From NCBI RefSeq assembly GCF_013426895.1, contig NZ_AP023174.1, forward strand, positions 3,534,001 through 3,598,000: a DNA stretch of 64,000 nucleotides, written 5' to 3'. The DNA is from Paraburkholderia largidicola (lineage in GTDB: Bacteria > Pseudomonadota > Gammaproteobacteria > Burkholderiales > Burkholderiaceae). The stretch's first letter is position 1; each line of letters begins with the position of its first letter. The notes beneath the pieces are model-generated. The model had not been told where the DNA came from, did no database searches, and saw only the letters and a program-made list of their open reading frames with translations. The translations under genes and the position numbers were made by a program. Shown one piece after another: positions 18,048-27,560 of this stretch.

Positions 18048-19235
18048 TTAGATGATCTCGAGATCGGCTCGCAGCGCACCCGCTGCCTTCATCGCCTGGA
18101 GAATCGACATCAGATCGGCGGGCGTCGCGCCGAGCGCGTTGAGCGCCTTCACGACGTCCGCGAGGTTCGCGCCCGCGCTCACCATCTTGAGCGCGCCGTT
18201 GTCCTGCTTCAGCGCGATCTGCGACTGCTGCGCAACGACCGTCTGACCGTTCGAGAACGCGCCCGGCTGGCTCACCACCGGCTGCGTGTTGACGATCACC
18301 GACAGGTTGCCGTGCGCCACCGCGCAAGTCTGCAACGTCACCATCTGGTTCATCACGATCGAGCCGGTGCGCGCGTTCAGGATCACCTTCGCGGCAGCCT
18401 GCGCGGGCTTCACATCGAGGTTCTGCAACTGCGCCATGAACTGCACCTGCTGCGCCGGATCGGTCGGCGCGCGCAACTGGATCGTGCGGCCGTCGAGCGC
18501 GACCGCCGTGCCGAAGCCAAAGGTGTTGTTGATCGCCGACGTGATGCGCTGCGTCGTGTCGTAGTCCATGTCGTTCAGGTCGAGCTGCATCGTGCCCGCC
18601 TGCGAAATCGTAGTCGGCACCGAGCGTTCGACGATCGCACCGCCCGCGATGCGGCCCGCCGCAAGCTGGTTCACCTGCACCTTGCTGCCGTTCGCGCTGG
18701 CACCTGCGCCGCCGACGGCCATGTTGCCCTGCGCAAGCGCATAGACCTGGCCGTCCGCGCCCTTGAGCGGCGTGAGCAGCAGCGTGCCGCCGCGCAGGCT
18801 CTTGGCGTTGCCGAGCGACGAGACGGTCACGTCGAGCGCTTCGCCGGGCCGCGCGAACGCGGGCAGCGACGCCGTCACCATCACGGCTGCGACGTTCTTC
18901 AGCTGCATGCTGGAGAGCGAATTGTTGCTGGAGTTCGAACCCGCCTGCTGGTTGTTGATCGAGATGCCGAGGTTCGCGAGCATGTTCGCGAGCGTCTGCG
19001 TCGTGAACGGCGTCTGCGTGGTCTGGTCGCCCGTGCCGTCGAGACCGACGACGAGGCCATAGCCGATCAGCGGGTTGTCACGCACGCCCTGGATCTGCAC
19101 GAGGTCCTTCAGGCGTTCCGCATGAGCGACGTGCGTCGTCACGGGCAGCGCGGCGCACGCGAGCGCAACCACGGCGAACGCGCGAGCGGCGAACCCGGAA
19201 ACGGACGTCAGGCGGAGAAAAGAGAAGGTACGCAT
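18048..19235 (-). CDS. flgI: Flagellar P-ring protein FlgI
   Basis: FlgI (395 aa) forms the periplasmic P ring around the rod. An N-terminal signal peptide (about residues 10-38, ending near THVAHA) is followed by the conserved [30 protein letters not shown]. The rest is well-conserved beta structure, with [20 protein letters not shown] near the C-terminus. It begins 2 nt after flgH ends, so the two are tightly linked. Confidence 0.96.
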   Translation of the reverse strand: MRTFSFLRLTSVSGFAARAFAVVALACAALPVTTHVAHAERLKDLVQIQGVRDNPLIGYGLVVGLDGTGDQTTQTPFTTQTLANMLANLGISINNQQAGSNSSNNSLSSMQLKNVAAVMVTASLPAFARPGEALDVTVSSLGNAKSLRGGTLLLTPLKGADGQVYALAQGNMAVGGAGASANGSKVQVNQLAAGRIAGGAIVERSVPTTISQAGTMQLDLNDMDYDTTQRITSAINNTFGFGTAVALDGRTIQLRAPTDPAQQVQFMAQLQNLDVKPAQAAAKVILNARTGSIVMNQMVTLQTCAVAHGNLSVIVNTQPVVSQPGAFSNGQTVVAQQSQIALKQDNGALKMVSAGANLADVVKALNALGATPADLMSILQAMKAAGALRADLEII

Positions 19236-19237
19236 GA

Positions 19238-19948
19238 TCAGAACGGCGCGACGTTGAGGAAGAAGCGTTGCAGCCAGCTCATGTCCTGGGATTCGTTGAT
19301 ATAGCCTTTGGCTGAGTATTCGATCTTCGCGTCCGCGACCTGGGTCGAGTAAACCGCGTTCAGGCTGCTGATCGTGTTCGGGTTGACGACACCCGAGAAA
19401 CGCACGAATTCGTTGCCCTGGTTGATCAGCATCTGCTTTTCGCCGCTCACGAGCAGATTGCCGTTCGGCTGTACGCCGATCACCGTGACGGTGATCACGC
19501 CGCTGAACGTGTTCGACGCATTGGCGCCGCCCGTCGCCTTGAACGTGTTGGCGCCCGTCGCGTCGAGGTTCACCTTGCCGAACAGACCGCCGAGAAAGCC
19601 TGCCGTCGGCACGCCGAACTTGGTCTCGCCGTTGCGGTTCGTGTTCGCACCCGAAGACTTCGTCGCGTTGATGTTTTCGGAGATGACGATGGTCAGGATG
19701 TCGCCGACATTGCGCGGACGCTGGTCTTCGAACAGCGGCCGGCCAGCGTAACCCGGGTTGTAGATCGAGCCGGGCGTCTGCAGCGACGGCGGCGGCGGCG
19801 GCACGGCCGTCATCGGTTGCTGGGTGATCGGCTCCCTCGGCACGAGCGCGCAGCCGCCGAGCGCGGCTGCGAGCACGCCAGCGCAGGCGAGCATCGATGC
19901 TGCTCGCGTGCGGCGCAGAGGAATCTGGGTTCGAATGAGGTGCGACAT
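19238..19948 (-). CDS. flgH: Flagellar L-ring lipoprotein FlgH
   Basis: FlgH (236 aa) forms the outer-membrane L ring. The N-terminus is a lipoprotein signal with lipobox LGGC at about residues 30-33, preceded by an Arg-rich n-region. Conserved blocks follow: [35 protein letters not shown] and, at the end, [21 protein letters not shown] later in-frame Met (residue 19) would also leave a workable signal. It lies 50 nt after flgG. Confidence 0.95.
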   Translation of the reverse strand: MSHLIRTQIPLRRTRAASMLACAGVLAAALGGCALVPREPITQQPMTAVPPPPPSLQTPGSIYNPGYAGRPLFEDQRPRNVGDILTIVISENINATKSSGANTNRNGETKFGVPTAGFLGGLFGKVNLDATGANTFKATGGANASNTFSGVITVTVIGVQPNGNLLVSGEKQMLINQGNEFVRFSGVVNPNTISSLNAVYSTQVADAKIEYSAKGYINESQDMSWLQRFFLNVAPF

Positions 19949-19998
19949 CTTGGTTACCGCCTAAGTGTTTCCGACTTTCAGCCTTGCGATCAGCCTGC

Positions 19999-20787
19999 TT
20001 AAACCGGCATCTGGCTGAGCGTCTGCAGCATCTGGTCGGAGGTCGTCACGGCCTTGCTGTTGATTTCGTACGCGCGCTGCGTCTGGATCATGTTCACCAG
20101 TTCCTGCACGACGTTCACGTTCGACGCTTCGACATAGCCCTGATTCAGCGTGCCGGCGCCGTTCAGACCCGGCGTCGCGACGTTCGGCGTGCCCGACGAG
20201 GTCGTTTCCTGGAACAGGTTTTCGCCCTTCGCATCGAGACCCGTCGGGTTGATGAACGTGGCGATCTGCAACGAGCCGATCTGCGTCGTCGCCGTCGAGC
20301 CTGCCGTCGTCACCGACACCACGCCGTCGCTGCCGATCGTGAGCGACGTCGCGTTCTGCGGAATCGTGATCGCGGGAAGCACCTGATAGCCGCTCGACGT
20401 GACGAGCTGGCCCTGCGAGTTGGTCTGGAACGAGCCGTCGCGCGTGTACGCGGTCGTGCCATCCGGCATCTGCACCTGGAAGAAGCCCTGGCCGTTGATC
20501 GCGACGTCCTTCGAGTTGCCCGTCTGCTGCAGGTTGCCCTGCGTGTACAGACGTTCGGTCGCAACCTGTTGCACGCCCGTGCCGAGCTGGATGCCCGACG
20601 GCAATTCGGTCTGCTGCGTCGAGTTCGCGCCCGGCTGGCGGATCGTCTGATACAGCAGATCTTCGAACACGGCGCGCGAGCCCTTGAAGCCGTTCGTGCT
20701 GACGTTCGCGAGGTTGTTCGAGATCGTGTCCATCTGCGCCTGTTGCGCATTCATGCCCGTGGCGGCGATATAGAGTGAGCGGTTCAC
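19999..20787 (-). CDS. flgG: Distal rod protein FlgG
   Basis: FlgG (262 aa) is the main distal rod subunit. The N-terminus carries the rod/hook motif ([28 protein letters not shown]) and the C-terminus the matching helix ([26 protein letters not shown]). Length and domain order are standard. It lies between flgF (52 nt upstream) and flgH. Confidence 0.97.
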   Translation of the reverse strand: MNRSLYIAATGMNAQQAQMDTISNNLANVSTNGFKGSRAVFEDLLYQTIRQPGANSTQQTELPSGIQLGTGVQQVATERLYTQGNLQQTGNSKDVAINGQGFFQVQMPDGTTAYTRDGSFQTNSQGQLVTSSGYQVLPAITIPQNATSLTIGSDGVVSVTTAGSTATTQIGSLQIATFINPTGLDAKGENLFQETTSSGTPNVATPGLNGAGTLNQGYVEASNVNVVQELVNMIQTQRAYEINSKAVTTSDQMLQTLSQMPV

Positions 20788-20839
20788 TTGTTTCTCTCCG
20801 TGGAAGCGCGTTCTGCGTTCCGTAAAATCTGCGTCGGGA

Positions 20840-21598
20840 TTAGCTGAAGTTCAGCAGCTTGTTGGCCGACTGTTCGTTCTGGTCAGCGGACTCGATCATC
20901 TTGGTCTGCATCTGGAACTGGCGGGCGTTGGTGATCATCGAGACCATCGCCGACACCGGGTTCACGTTGCTGCCTTCGAGTGCCCCTGCCGTCACGACCA
21001 CAGCGGGATCGGCATCGGCGGGATTGCCGTCGCTCGTGTGAAAGAGCCCGTCATTGCCGCGTGTGAGCGCGCCAGGCGCGGGATTCACCAGCTTCAGCTG
21101 ATCGACGAGCGCGATCGTCGTGGCAGGGTCGCCCGGCATCAGCGCCGTTACCGTGCCGTCCTTGCCGATCGTCACCTGCGCGCCGGGCGGAATCGACACG
21201 GGGCCGCCGCCGCCCACCACGGGCATGTTGCTGGCATTCACGAGCTGGCCGTTTTCGTCGACGTGCAGGTTGCCTGCGCGCGTGTACGCTTCCTGGCCGT
21301 CGGGCGTCAGCACCGACAGCCAGCCCGGGCCCTGGATTGCGACGTCGAGCGGGTTGCCCGTCTGCTGGATCGGGCCGGGCGTGTAGTCCGCGCCCGGCGT
21401 CGACGACAGCACGAAAGTGCGCGTGGTGTCGTCCTGAATCGTGCTGCCGTCGCCGAACGCCATCGGCACGGCGCGGAACGTCGCGAGCTGGGCCTTGAAG
21501 CCCGTGGTCGAGGTGTTCGCGAGGTTGTTCGCGACCACGGCCTGCTGTTCGAGCGCCTGGGTCGCGCCCGACATCGCGGTGTATATGAGCCGGTCCAT
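20840..21598 (-). CDS. flgF: Proximal rod protein FlgF
   Basis: FlgF (252 aa) is a proximal rod protein. It starts [21 protein letters not shown], the family signature, followed by [14 protein letters not shown]. The C-terminal rod helix is [23 protein letters not shown]. It follows flgE by 22 nt. Confidence 0.96.
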   Translation of the reverse strand: MDRLIYTAMSGATQALEQQAVVANNLANTSTTGFKAQLATFRAVPMAFGDGSTIQDDTTRTFVLSSTPGADYTPGPIQQTGNPLDVAIQGPGWLSVLTPDGQEAYTRAGNLHVDENGQLVNASNMPVVGGGGPVSIPPGAQVTIGKDGTVTALMPGDPATTIALVDQLKLVNPAPGALTRGNDGLFHTSDGNPADADPAVVVTAGALEGSNVNPVSAMVSMITNARQFQMQTKMIESADQNEQSANKLLNFS

Positions 21599-21620
21599 GA
21601 TGGTGTCGGTGCGTCAGCTA

Positions 21621-23129
21621 TTACAGGTTGATCAGCGTCTGGTCGACGGCCTGCTGGGTCTTGATCGTCTGCGCATTCGCCTGGTAATCGCGTTGCGCCG
21701 TGATCAGGTTCACCAGCTCGCTCGTCAGGTCGACGTTCGAGTTTTCCGTCGCGCCGCCTTGCAGCACGCCGTGGTTCGTCGAACCCGGCGCCGCGATCAC
21801 TGCGACGCCAGAAGCTGCCGTTGCCTGAAATTCGTTGTTGCCGAGGTTGATCAGGCCGTTCTGGTTCGCGAACGTCGCCAGTGCGACCTGGCCGAGCGCC
21901 GCCGTCTGGTTGTTCGAGTAGTTGCCCGTGATGATGCCGTCGGCGCCGACCGAGAAGCTCGTCAGCTGACCCGCCGCGAAACCGTCTTGCGTCAGCGAGT
22001 TGACACCGTCCTTGCTGCCGAACTGCGTCGTGCCGGCGATGTTCAGCGTCAGACCTTGCGGCGTTGCCGAGCCGTCCGAGTTCGGGATCGAGAAGTTGAA
22101 TGCGAACAGCGTCGAGGTCGGGTTGCCCGATGCATCGAGCGTGCTGACCAGATTGCCCGACGTGTCGAACTTCGCGGTGCCGATCTTGGTGGTCGGGACG
22201 CTGCCGTCCTTGCCTGCATACACGTCCCACGAACCGGCCGCCGTCTTCACGAAGTACATGTCGACCTGCTGCTTGCCGCCCAGCGAGTCATAGACGGGCA
22301 CCGACGTCGAGTAGGTGTACGTCGCGCTGTTGTTCGGGTCGAAAGCGAGCGGCGTCGGCGTGACCGTTACCGCGTCGCCCGTGGCCGGCGTGCCGGCAAG
22401 CGTGATCGTTTCGCCGTTGCCGAGCTTGATCGGCGAGTTGGCGGAGTACGTGCCCGTTACGCTCGAGCCGTCGCTGCCCGTCACCGTGTAGGCCGTCGGG
22501 CTGGTGAAGGTGACCGTGTACGTGTTGGCGTTCGTGCCCTGCGTTCCGTCCGTGATCGACACGCCGTTGTTCGTCAACGTGCCCGTGTTGGTCCCGGCGA
22601 AGGTCGCGGTAGGCGTGCCCAGCGCGAGCTTGTCCTGCGCGTTCAGGTTCAGGCCAGCCGTGATGCCCTTGGTGGCCGTCGGCGGAATATTGGCCGTCGG
22701 CACCTGCAGCGGCACCGTGCCCGCCGTGTTGACGACGCCGTTCGCGTTCGCCGCGTAGCCCATCAGCTTCAGGCCGTCGGCGTTGACGATGTAGCCGTTC
22801 TTGTCGAGCTGGAACACGCCGTTGCGCGAGTATGTCACCGAGCCGTTGTTCGACATCTGGAAGAAGCCGTTGCCGTTGATGGCGACGTGCAGCGCGATGT
22901 CGTCGTTCGTGATCGTGCCTTGCGAGAAGTTCTGCTCGACTTCCGACATGCGCGTGCCAATGCCGATCTGGTTGTTGACGGCCGTGGCGACCGAGTTCGC
23001 GTACATGTCCGCGAACTGCGCCGCACCTTGCTTGAAGCCGACGGTATTCGCGTTGGCGATGTTGTTGCCGATGACGTCGAGGTCGCTCGATGCGCCTGCC
23101 AGTCCGCTCAATCCTTGCTGGTAACCCAT
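21621..23129 (-). CDS. flgE: Flagellar hook protein FlgE
   Basis: FlgE (502 aa) polymerises into the hook. The N-terminal domain (MGYQQGLSGLAGASSDLDVIG, NNIANANTVGFKQG) and the C-terminal helix (LTSELVNLITAQRDYQANAQTIK) are clear. The central surface domains are Thr/Gly-rich and about 100 residues longer than enteric FlgE. It is preceded by flgD, the hook cap, 33 nt upstream. Confidence 0.96.
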   Translation of the reverse strand: MGYQQGLSGLAGASSDLDVIGNNIANANTVGFKQGAAQFADMYANSVATAVNNQIGIGTRMSEVEQNFSQGTITNDDIALHVAINGNGFFQMSNNGSVTYSRNGVFQLDKNGYIVNADGLKLMGYAANANGVVNTAGTVPLQVPTANIPPTATKGITAGLNLNAQDKLALGTPTATFAGTNTGTLTNNGVSITDGTQGTNANTYTVTFTSPTAYTVTGSDGSSVTGTYSANSPIKLGNGETITLAGTPATGDAVTVTPTPLAFDPNNSATYTYSTSVPVYDSLGGKQQVDMYFVKTAAGSWDVYAGKDGSVPTTKIGTAKFDTSGNLVSTLDASGNPTSTLFAFNFSIPNSDGSATPQGLTLNIAGTTQFGSKDGVNSLTQDGFAAGQLTSFSVGADGIITGNYSNNQTAALGQVALATFANQNGLINLGNNEFQATAASGVAVIAAPGSTNHGVLQGGATENSNVDLTSELVNLITAQRDYQANAQTIKTQQAVDQTLINL

Positions 23130-23162
23130 GACGGTCTCCGTATCTGCTGAAGCTGAATGCGT

Positions 23163-23879
23163 TTAGATGATGGCGGCGACCGACGTCAGGCCGACCGTCT
23201 TGCCGTTAGAGAGGACGAGGCCCGGCGTGCCGTCCGGCTGCTTGATGACGCCCTGCACCGTGGCCGCCGACAGCGTGGCCGGCGAAGCCGTGCCGTTTGC
23301 CGTCGTGCTGCTCGCGGTGAACGTGTAGGTGCCGTCGGGCAGCGCGTTGCCGGCCGTGTCGACGGGCGTCCAGCCGATCGGAATCGTGCCTGCCGACTGC
23401 TTGCCGAGGTCGATCGTGTTGACGATCTGGCCGGCCGAGTTCTTGACCGTGACCTGCACGTCCGTCGCGTCGTTCGCGAGCGTGACGCCGAAGCCCGTTG
23501 CCTTGCCCGATGCCACCGAGAAACTGTCGCCCGGGGCGAGCACCGTGGCGCTGATGAGGCTCGCGGCCTGGGTCTGCTGGTTCGTCGTCAGTTGCGTGGC
23601 GAGCGACGTCAGCGACGTGTTCAGCTGCGCGATACCCGTCACCGTATTGATCTGGGCCAACTGCGAGGTCATCTGCGAGCTGTCCATCGGGTTGGTCGGG
23701 TCCTGGTTCTTCATCTGCGCGATGAGCAGCTGCAAGAACGTGTTCTGCAGGTCGCTGCCCGACGTCGCGCTGGACGACGAGCTCGATGACGACGACGCAC
23801 TGCTCGTGCCGTTCATCGTATCGAGCAACGTCTGCGAAACAGTCGCGCCGTTGTTGCCGATTGTGGATTGCGTAGTCAA
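23163..23879 (-). CDS. flgD: Hook-capping protein FlgD
   Basis: FlgD (238 aa) caps the growing hook. The N-terminal part has a poly-Ser tract (residues 24-36) followed by the signature FLQLLIAQMKNQDPTNPMDS. The C-terminal part is a FlgD Ig-like/tudor fold with GTIPIGWTPVDTAGNALPDGTYTF. It lies 11 nt after flgC. Confidence 0.95.
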   Translation of the reverse strand: MTTQSTIGNNGATVSQTLLDTMNGTSSASSSSSSSSSATSGSDLQNTFLQLLIAQMKNQDPTNPMDSSQMTSQLAQINTVTGIAQLNTSLTSLATQLTTNQQTQAASLISATVLAPGDSFSVASGKATGFGVTLANDATDVQVTVKNSAGQIVNTIDLGKQSAGTIPIGWTPVDTAGNALPDGTYTFTASSTTANGTASPATLSAATVQGVIKQPDGTPGLVLSNGKTVGLTSVAAII

Positions 23880-23890
23880 GGAAACTCTCC

Positions 23891-24316
23891 TCAGGTTCCG
23901 ATCGTGAGCGTCTTCAGCATCAGCTGTTTCGCGGTGTTGAGCGTTTCGACGTTGGCCTGGTAAGAGCGCGAGGCCGAAATCATGTTGACCATTTCCTGCA
24001 CCGGGTCGACGTTCGGCATCTGGACGTAACCGTTTGCGTCAGCGGCCGGGTTGCCCGGGTCGTAGGACGTCTTCATGGGCGTCGGGTCGTCGATGACGCC
24101 CGTCACCTGCACGCCGCCGACCTGCTGGCCCGAGCCCGTGCGCGCGCCGCCGATCGGATTGACGGCGAACACGACCTGCTTCGCCTTGTACGGCTTGCCG
24201 TCCGGGCCCGTCGTACTGTCGGCGTTCGCGAGGTTCGACGCAGTCACGTTCAGGCGTTGTGCTTGCGCGGACATCGCCGAACCGGCGACGTTGAAAATGT
24301 TCATCAGGGATGGCAT
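23891..24316 (-). CDS. flgC: Proximal rod protein FlgC
   Basis: FlgC (141 aa) is a proximal rod subunit. The motif [13 protein letters not shown] is at the N-terminus, with [25 protein letters not shown] at the C-terminus. The ATG at 24316 ([15 protein letters not shown]) has GAGAGG upstream and gives the family length. The frame stays open to 24343, but those nine extra residues are unlikely. Confidence 0.96.
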   Translation of the reverse strand: MPSLMNIFNVAGSAMSAQAQRLNVTASNLANADSTTGPDGKPYKAKQVVFAVNPIGGARTGSGQQVGGVQVTGVIDDPTPMKTSYDPGNPAADANGYVQMPNVDPVQEMVNMISASRSYQANVETLNTAKQLMLKTLTIGT

Positions 24317-24424
24317 GGCTTTCGACCTCTCTTGCCGGCGCACCGGCGTCTAATCCCGTAGCGTTGTTGGTTTTTAGCGTTGATCCAGCGCGCTGCCCTC
24401 TATATGGAAGGCGGCGCCATGTCG

Positions 24425-24916
24425 TTAACCGTTCGACGTGATCGCCGACAGCATCGACTTGATCTGTTGCGACAGCACCGTCATGCCGGACTCGAAGTGC
24501 AGCGAGTTGTCGGCGAACTGCACGCGCTCGGCGTCGAGATCGACCGTGTTGCCGTCGAGCGAAGGCTGCGACGGAATGCGGTAGCCCACCTTGCCGAAGT
24601 CGTCGGCCGGACCGCCTGTCGGAATGAGGCGCGCCTTGCCCGTCATGTGGCCCGGCTCCGTCGCGGCCATCGACATGCCTTGCGACACACCCGCCGGCTG
24701 CGTCATCGCGAGCGGCGCGTTGTTCGAGGCGCCCGCCGTCGAGCCGCCGCTTTTCTTCAGCGCGCCCGCGAGCGACGAAGCGAAGTCGACATCGCGCGCC
24801 TTGTAGCCAGGCGTATCGGAGTTCGCGATATTCGACGACAGCAGTTCCTGCCGATAGGCGCGCACATCGAGCGCCTGGCGGCCAAAGGCAAATTCGGCAT
24901 CGAGTTTGTCCAGCAT
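24425..24916 (-). CDS. flgB: Proximal rod protein FlgB
   Basis: FlgB (163 aa) is the first gene of the rod/hook operon. The start at 24916 (MLDKLDAEFAFGRQALD) has GGAGAA upstream; a longer open frame to 25048 lacks FlgB homology by eye. The rod motif LLSSNIANSDTPGYKARDVDF is intact. A gap of 108 nt separates it from flgC. Its promoter region is shared with the divergent flgA and contains an FlhDC-box-like dyad. Confidence 0.95.
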   Translation of the reverse strand: MLDKLDAEFAFGRQALDVRAYRQELLSSNIANSDTPGYKARDVDFASSLAGALKKSGGSTAGASNNAPLAMTQPAGVSQGMSMAATEPGHMTGKARLIPTGGPADDFGKVGYRIPSQPSLDGNTVDLDAERVQFADNSLHFESGMTVLSQQIKSMLSAITSNG

Positions 24917-25053
24917 TGGGTTCTCCGTGGAACGGTCCGTGGCTTCCCGTTTCGCGCCGACGATTCGCCTTGTTCGGTAAGAAGCGTTTCGACTGCGTTG
25001 GCCGGGATGGCCTTTTTGCATGTGGTGAATTGTGCGGGCGGTGCGCAAGTCTT

Positions 25054-25096
25054 AATCGGACGAATAGCCGGGGAAGGACGCCTCTATTCACCGTTT
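25054..25096. promoter_or_regulatory. FlhDC-box-like dyad between flgB and flgA
   Basis: The sequence AATCGGACGAATAGCC, a 12-nt spacer, then CTCTATTCACCGTT closely fits the published FlhD4C2 site plan: two inverted half sites ending AATAGCG/CGCTATT, 10-12 nt apart. It lies between the divergent flgB and flgA starts, where class II activation is expected. No binding data are available here. Confidence 0.6.
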
Positions 25097-25158
25097 GCAC
25101 GGGAGGCGCGATCTCTAGAATGCGATTCGTACCTATGCATCAATGAAGGAGTCAGACC

Positions 25159-26430
25159 ATGCCCTTGCCCGTCACCGCTTCACGCGATGCTCGCCGTCCG
25201 GGCGCGCGTGCTGCCCGGACGCTGTCGGCGATGGCGCTGGTCAGCGCTTGCGCGGCCGCATCCATTGCGCATGCGCAAGAGAACAACGGACCGATCGTCA
25301 TTGCCGGACCCGGCGAGAAGAACCCCGCCGATCTGCAGGCACTGGCGGAGCGGATCAACACGCCTGCGCCCGCCGCAGCACCGCGCGCGAGTGTGCCGGC
25401 GCCGATGGTTGCGCCTGCAACGCTCGCCGCGAATCCTCGCGACGAGGCGGACCGTTTCGCGAAAGCCGCGCATGCGGATGGCGCGATCGTGATTCCGGGC
25501 GCGGGTGAGACGTCGGCGCAGCAAGGTGTTGCCGCCGCGCCTGCCAACAGGATTGTGAATGCGGGTGCGCCGGGCATGATGCGCGTCAGCCTGCAACCGG
25601 CATCGCGTCAGGTGATGCCCGTCGTGGTCGCGCCGGCTCAGGCCGCAGCGCGACCGACGGCGGGTGTTCAGCCGATTGCGGTGAATCCCGCTACCGGCAC
25701 TGCCGCAGCGGCGCAGTTGCGCGCCGCGGCCGCGGTGCCGCCTGCTGCCGCGCAGACTCAGGCTCAGGCTCAGGCCGCCGCGCAACCGGCGGCGCCCGTA
25801 CCGGCCGGACAGCAGGACGGCGAAGCGATCCGCCGCGCCGCGCTTGCGTATTTGCAACAGCAGTCGGCGGGATTGCCGGGCAAGGTCGACATCACCGTCG
25901 CGACGGTGTTTCCGCGCGGCCTTGCCGCGTGCACGACGCTCGAACCGTTCCTGCCGACGGGCGCGCGCGTCTGGGGCCGCACGACGGTCGGCGTGCGCTG
26001 CTCGGGCGAGCATCCGTGGACGCTGTATCTGCAGGCCAAGGTGTCGATCCACGCGACCTACTTTCTCGCTTCGCGCTCGATTGCGCCGGGCGAGCTGCTG
26101 TCCGCCGCCGACCTCATCGCCCGCGATGGCGACCTGACGCTGCTGCCGCAAGCCGTCATCACCGATCCGGCGCAGGCTGTCGGTTCGGTGTCGCTGATGC
26201 GGGTGTCGGCGGGGCTGCCGCTGCGCCGGGACATGCTGAAGAGCGCGGACTCGGTGACGATCGGTCAATCGGTGAAGGTGGTAGCGCAGGGTGACGGTTT
26301 TGCGATTTCGTCGGAAGGCAGCGCGATGAACAACGCGTCGCCGGGCCAGCCGGTGCGGGTGAAGACGGCGAATGGGCAGATCATCCAGGGCATCGTGAAG
26401 GACGGCGGAACCGTCGTGATCCAGCTCTGA
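25159..26430 (+). CDS. flgA: P-ring assembly chaperone FlgA, long form
   Basis: FlgA is the periplasmic chaperone for FlgI/P-ring formation. A signal peptide (about residues 18-39, ending SIAHAQ) is followed by about 180 residues of Ala/Pro/Gln-rich low complexity. The conserved domain then begins near DGEAIRRAALAYLQQQSAG, including the SAF segment ATYFLASRSIAPGELLSAADL and a C-terminal GQIIQGIVKDGGTVVIQL. At 423 aa it is nearly twice enteric FlgA, all of the excess in the linker. AAGGAG precedes the ATG. It is divergent from flgB. Confidence 0.93.
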   Translation: MPLPVTASRDARRPGARAARTLSAMALVSACAAASIAHAQENNGPIVIAGPGEKNPADLQALAERINTPAPAAAPRASVPAPMVAPATLAANPRDEADRFAKAAHADGAIVIPGAGETSAQQGVAAAPANRIVNAGAPGMMRVSLQPASRQVMPVVVAPAQAAARPTAGVQPIAVNPATGTAAAAQLRAAAAVPPAAAQTQAQAQAAAQPAAPVPAGQQDGEAIRRAALAYLQQQSAGLPGKVDITVATVFPRGLAACTTLEPFLPTGARVWGRTTVGVRCSGEHPWTLYLQAKVSIHATYFLASRSIAPGELLSAADLIARDGDLTLLPQAVITDPAQAVGSVSLMRVSAGLPLRRDMLKSADSVTIGQSVKVVAQGDGFAISSEGSAMNNASPGQPVRVKTANGQIIQGIVKDGGTVVIQL

Positions 26431-26480
26431 CGGGTGTTACCGGTGGTTACAACTTGAAAAACGTGTCGGATCGATTGACC

Positions 26481-26507
26481 TAAAGTTCGATGGGTGAATG
26501 CCGTTAA
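26481..26507 (+). promoter_or_regulatory. Sigma-28 (FliA) promoter of flgM
   Basis: The + strand reads TAAAGTTC-N11-GCCGTTAA, almost perfect FliA -35 and -10 elements with exact spacing. It starts transcription just upstream of the GTG of flgM. Class III expression of flgM is part of the known anti-sigma feedback. Confidence 0.85.
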
Positions 26508-26535
26508 TTCATTCAAATCGTTCAGGAAGCCAATC

Positions 26536-26871
26536 GTGAAAGTTGATTCCACTACCCATTCAGGCCTGCAGACGTTGAAAGACGGGCTGCAGCGCACGCA
26601 GCAAGGCGACGCCGCCACGACGGGCGGCGCAGGTACGTCGACGGCCACGGGCGCGTCGGGCGACGCCAATGTGAATCTGTCGGGGCTGTCGTCGCATTTG
26701 CACAGCCTCGCGAGCGCCGGTTCGTCGGATATCGACACGGCGCATGTCGAGTCGATCAAGCAGGCGATCAAAAACGGTACGTTGACGATCGACTCCGGCA
26801 AGATCGCCGATGGCGTGCTGGCGACGGCGCGCGACCTGTTGCAGAAGAAGAGCCAGTCGTCCGGCAACTGA
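26536..26871 (+). CDS. flgM: Anti-sigma-28 factor FlgM
   Basis: FlgM (111 aa) binds FliA and is exported when the hook is finished, releasing class III transcription. The GTG start (VKVDSTTHSG) has AGGAAG six bases upstream. The upstream in-frame ATG at 26494 lies inside the sigma-28 promoter and so cannot start the class III transcript. The protein is small and polar. Its conserved C-terminal FliA-binding region runs from about residue 60 (VNLSGLSSHLHSLA) to DGVLATARDLLQKK. flgN follows after 95 nt. Confidence 0.93.
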   Translation: MKVDSTTHSGLQTLKDGLQRTQQGDAATTGGAGTSTATGASGDANVNLSGLSSHLHSLASAGSSDIDTAHVESIKQAIKNGTLTIDSGKIADGVLATARDLLQKKSQSSGN

Positions 26872-26966
26872 TGGACGCACCGATGGACGGTGCGGCGTGT
26901 GCCGGGCGGTATTTGTGACAAATCCGGTTTGCGTGTTGCGCGAGCCGGTGCCTAGCGAGTTGCTTT

Positions 26967-27416
26967 GTGATGAAAGACGCCCTGCTTGCCACCGTCATCG
27001 ACGAATATTCCGCTGTGGAGCTGTTTGCTTCTGTCCTCGCTGCCGAGGAGAGGGCGCTGACCACGGTGCATCCCATCGACACGCTGCCGCCCATCGTCGA
27101 AAAGAAGATGGAGCTGGTGGAGCGGCTCTCCACGCTGGAGAAGGCGCGAGATTCGCAACTCGCTGAGTTGGGGTATCCGGCGGGATGGAAGGGGATGGAG
27201 CTGGCTGTTGCTGCTGATTCTCGTCTGGCGACGCAGTGGTCTTTGTTGCAGAAGGCTGTTGAGCGGGCTCGGCGGTTCAATACGACCAATGGTGCTTTGA
27301 TTCGTACTCGCATGGAGTACAACCGGCGGGCGCTCGCCGCTCTGAACGTGGCTGTTGGGCCCGAGCGAGGCGCGTTGTATGGGCCCGATGGGCGGGTTCC
27401 AGCGTTTGGAATGTGA
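26967..27416 (+). CDS. flgN: Export chaperone FlgN
   Basis: FlgN (149 aa) escorts FlgK and FlgL to the export gate. It is mostly helical, with the FlgN family pattern EERALTTVHPIDTLPPIVEKK and KMELVERLSTLE in the first half. The last 250 bases show the same drift toward G/T-ending codons seen at the end of fliR, next to another copy of the composite repeat. The assignment follows from its place after flgM and its length. Confidence 0.93.
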   Translation: MMKDALLATVIDEYSAVELFASVLAAEERALTTVHPIDTLPPIVEKKMELVERLSTLEKARDSQLAELGYPAGWKGMELAVAADSRLATQWSLLQKAVERARRFNTTNGALIRTRMEYNRRALAALNVAVGPERGALYGPDGRVPAFGM

Positions 27417-27560
27417 GTTTTTTTGAAGGGGTTCTCCCCCTTCTTTATCCCCGTTTTTTTTGGTTTTTACTTGGCCGGTGCTCGTTGAGAGTATCGGCTT
27501 TTTGGTTTTTGGTTTTGGTTTTTGCTTGTCTGCGACGCTGGGTGGTTTGCTGTGCGTTTG

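Noticed and set aside
17115..19304. Long open frame antisense to flgI and flgJ (729 codons)
   Set aside because: Arg/His/Val-rich shadow of two well-supported genes on the other strand.
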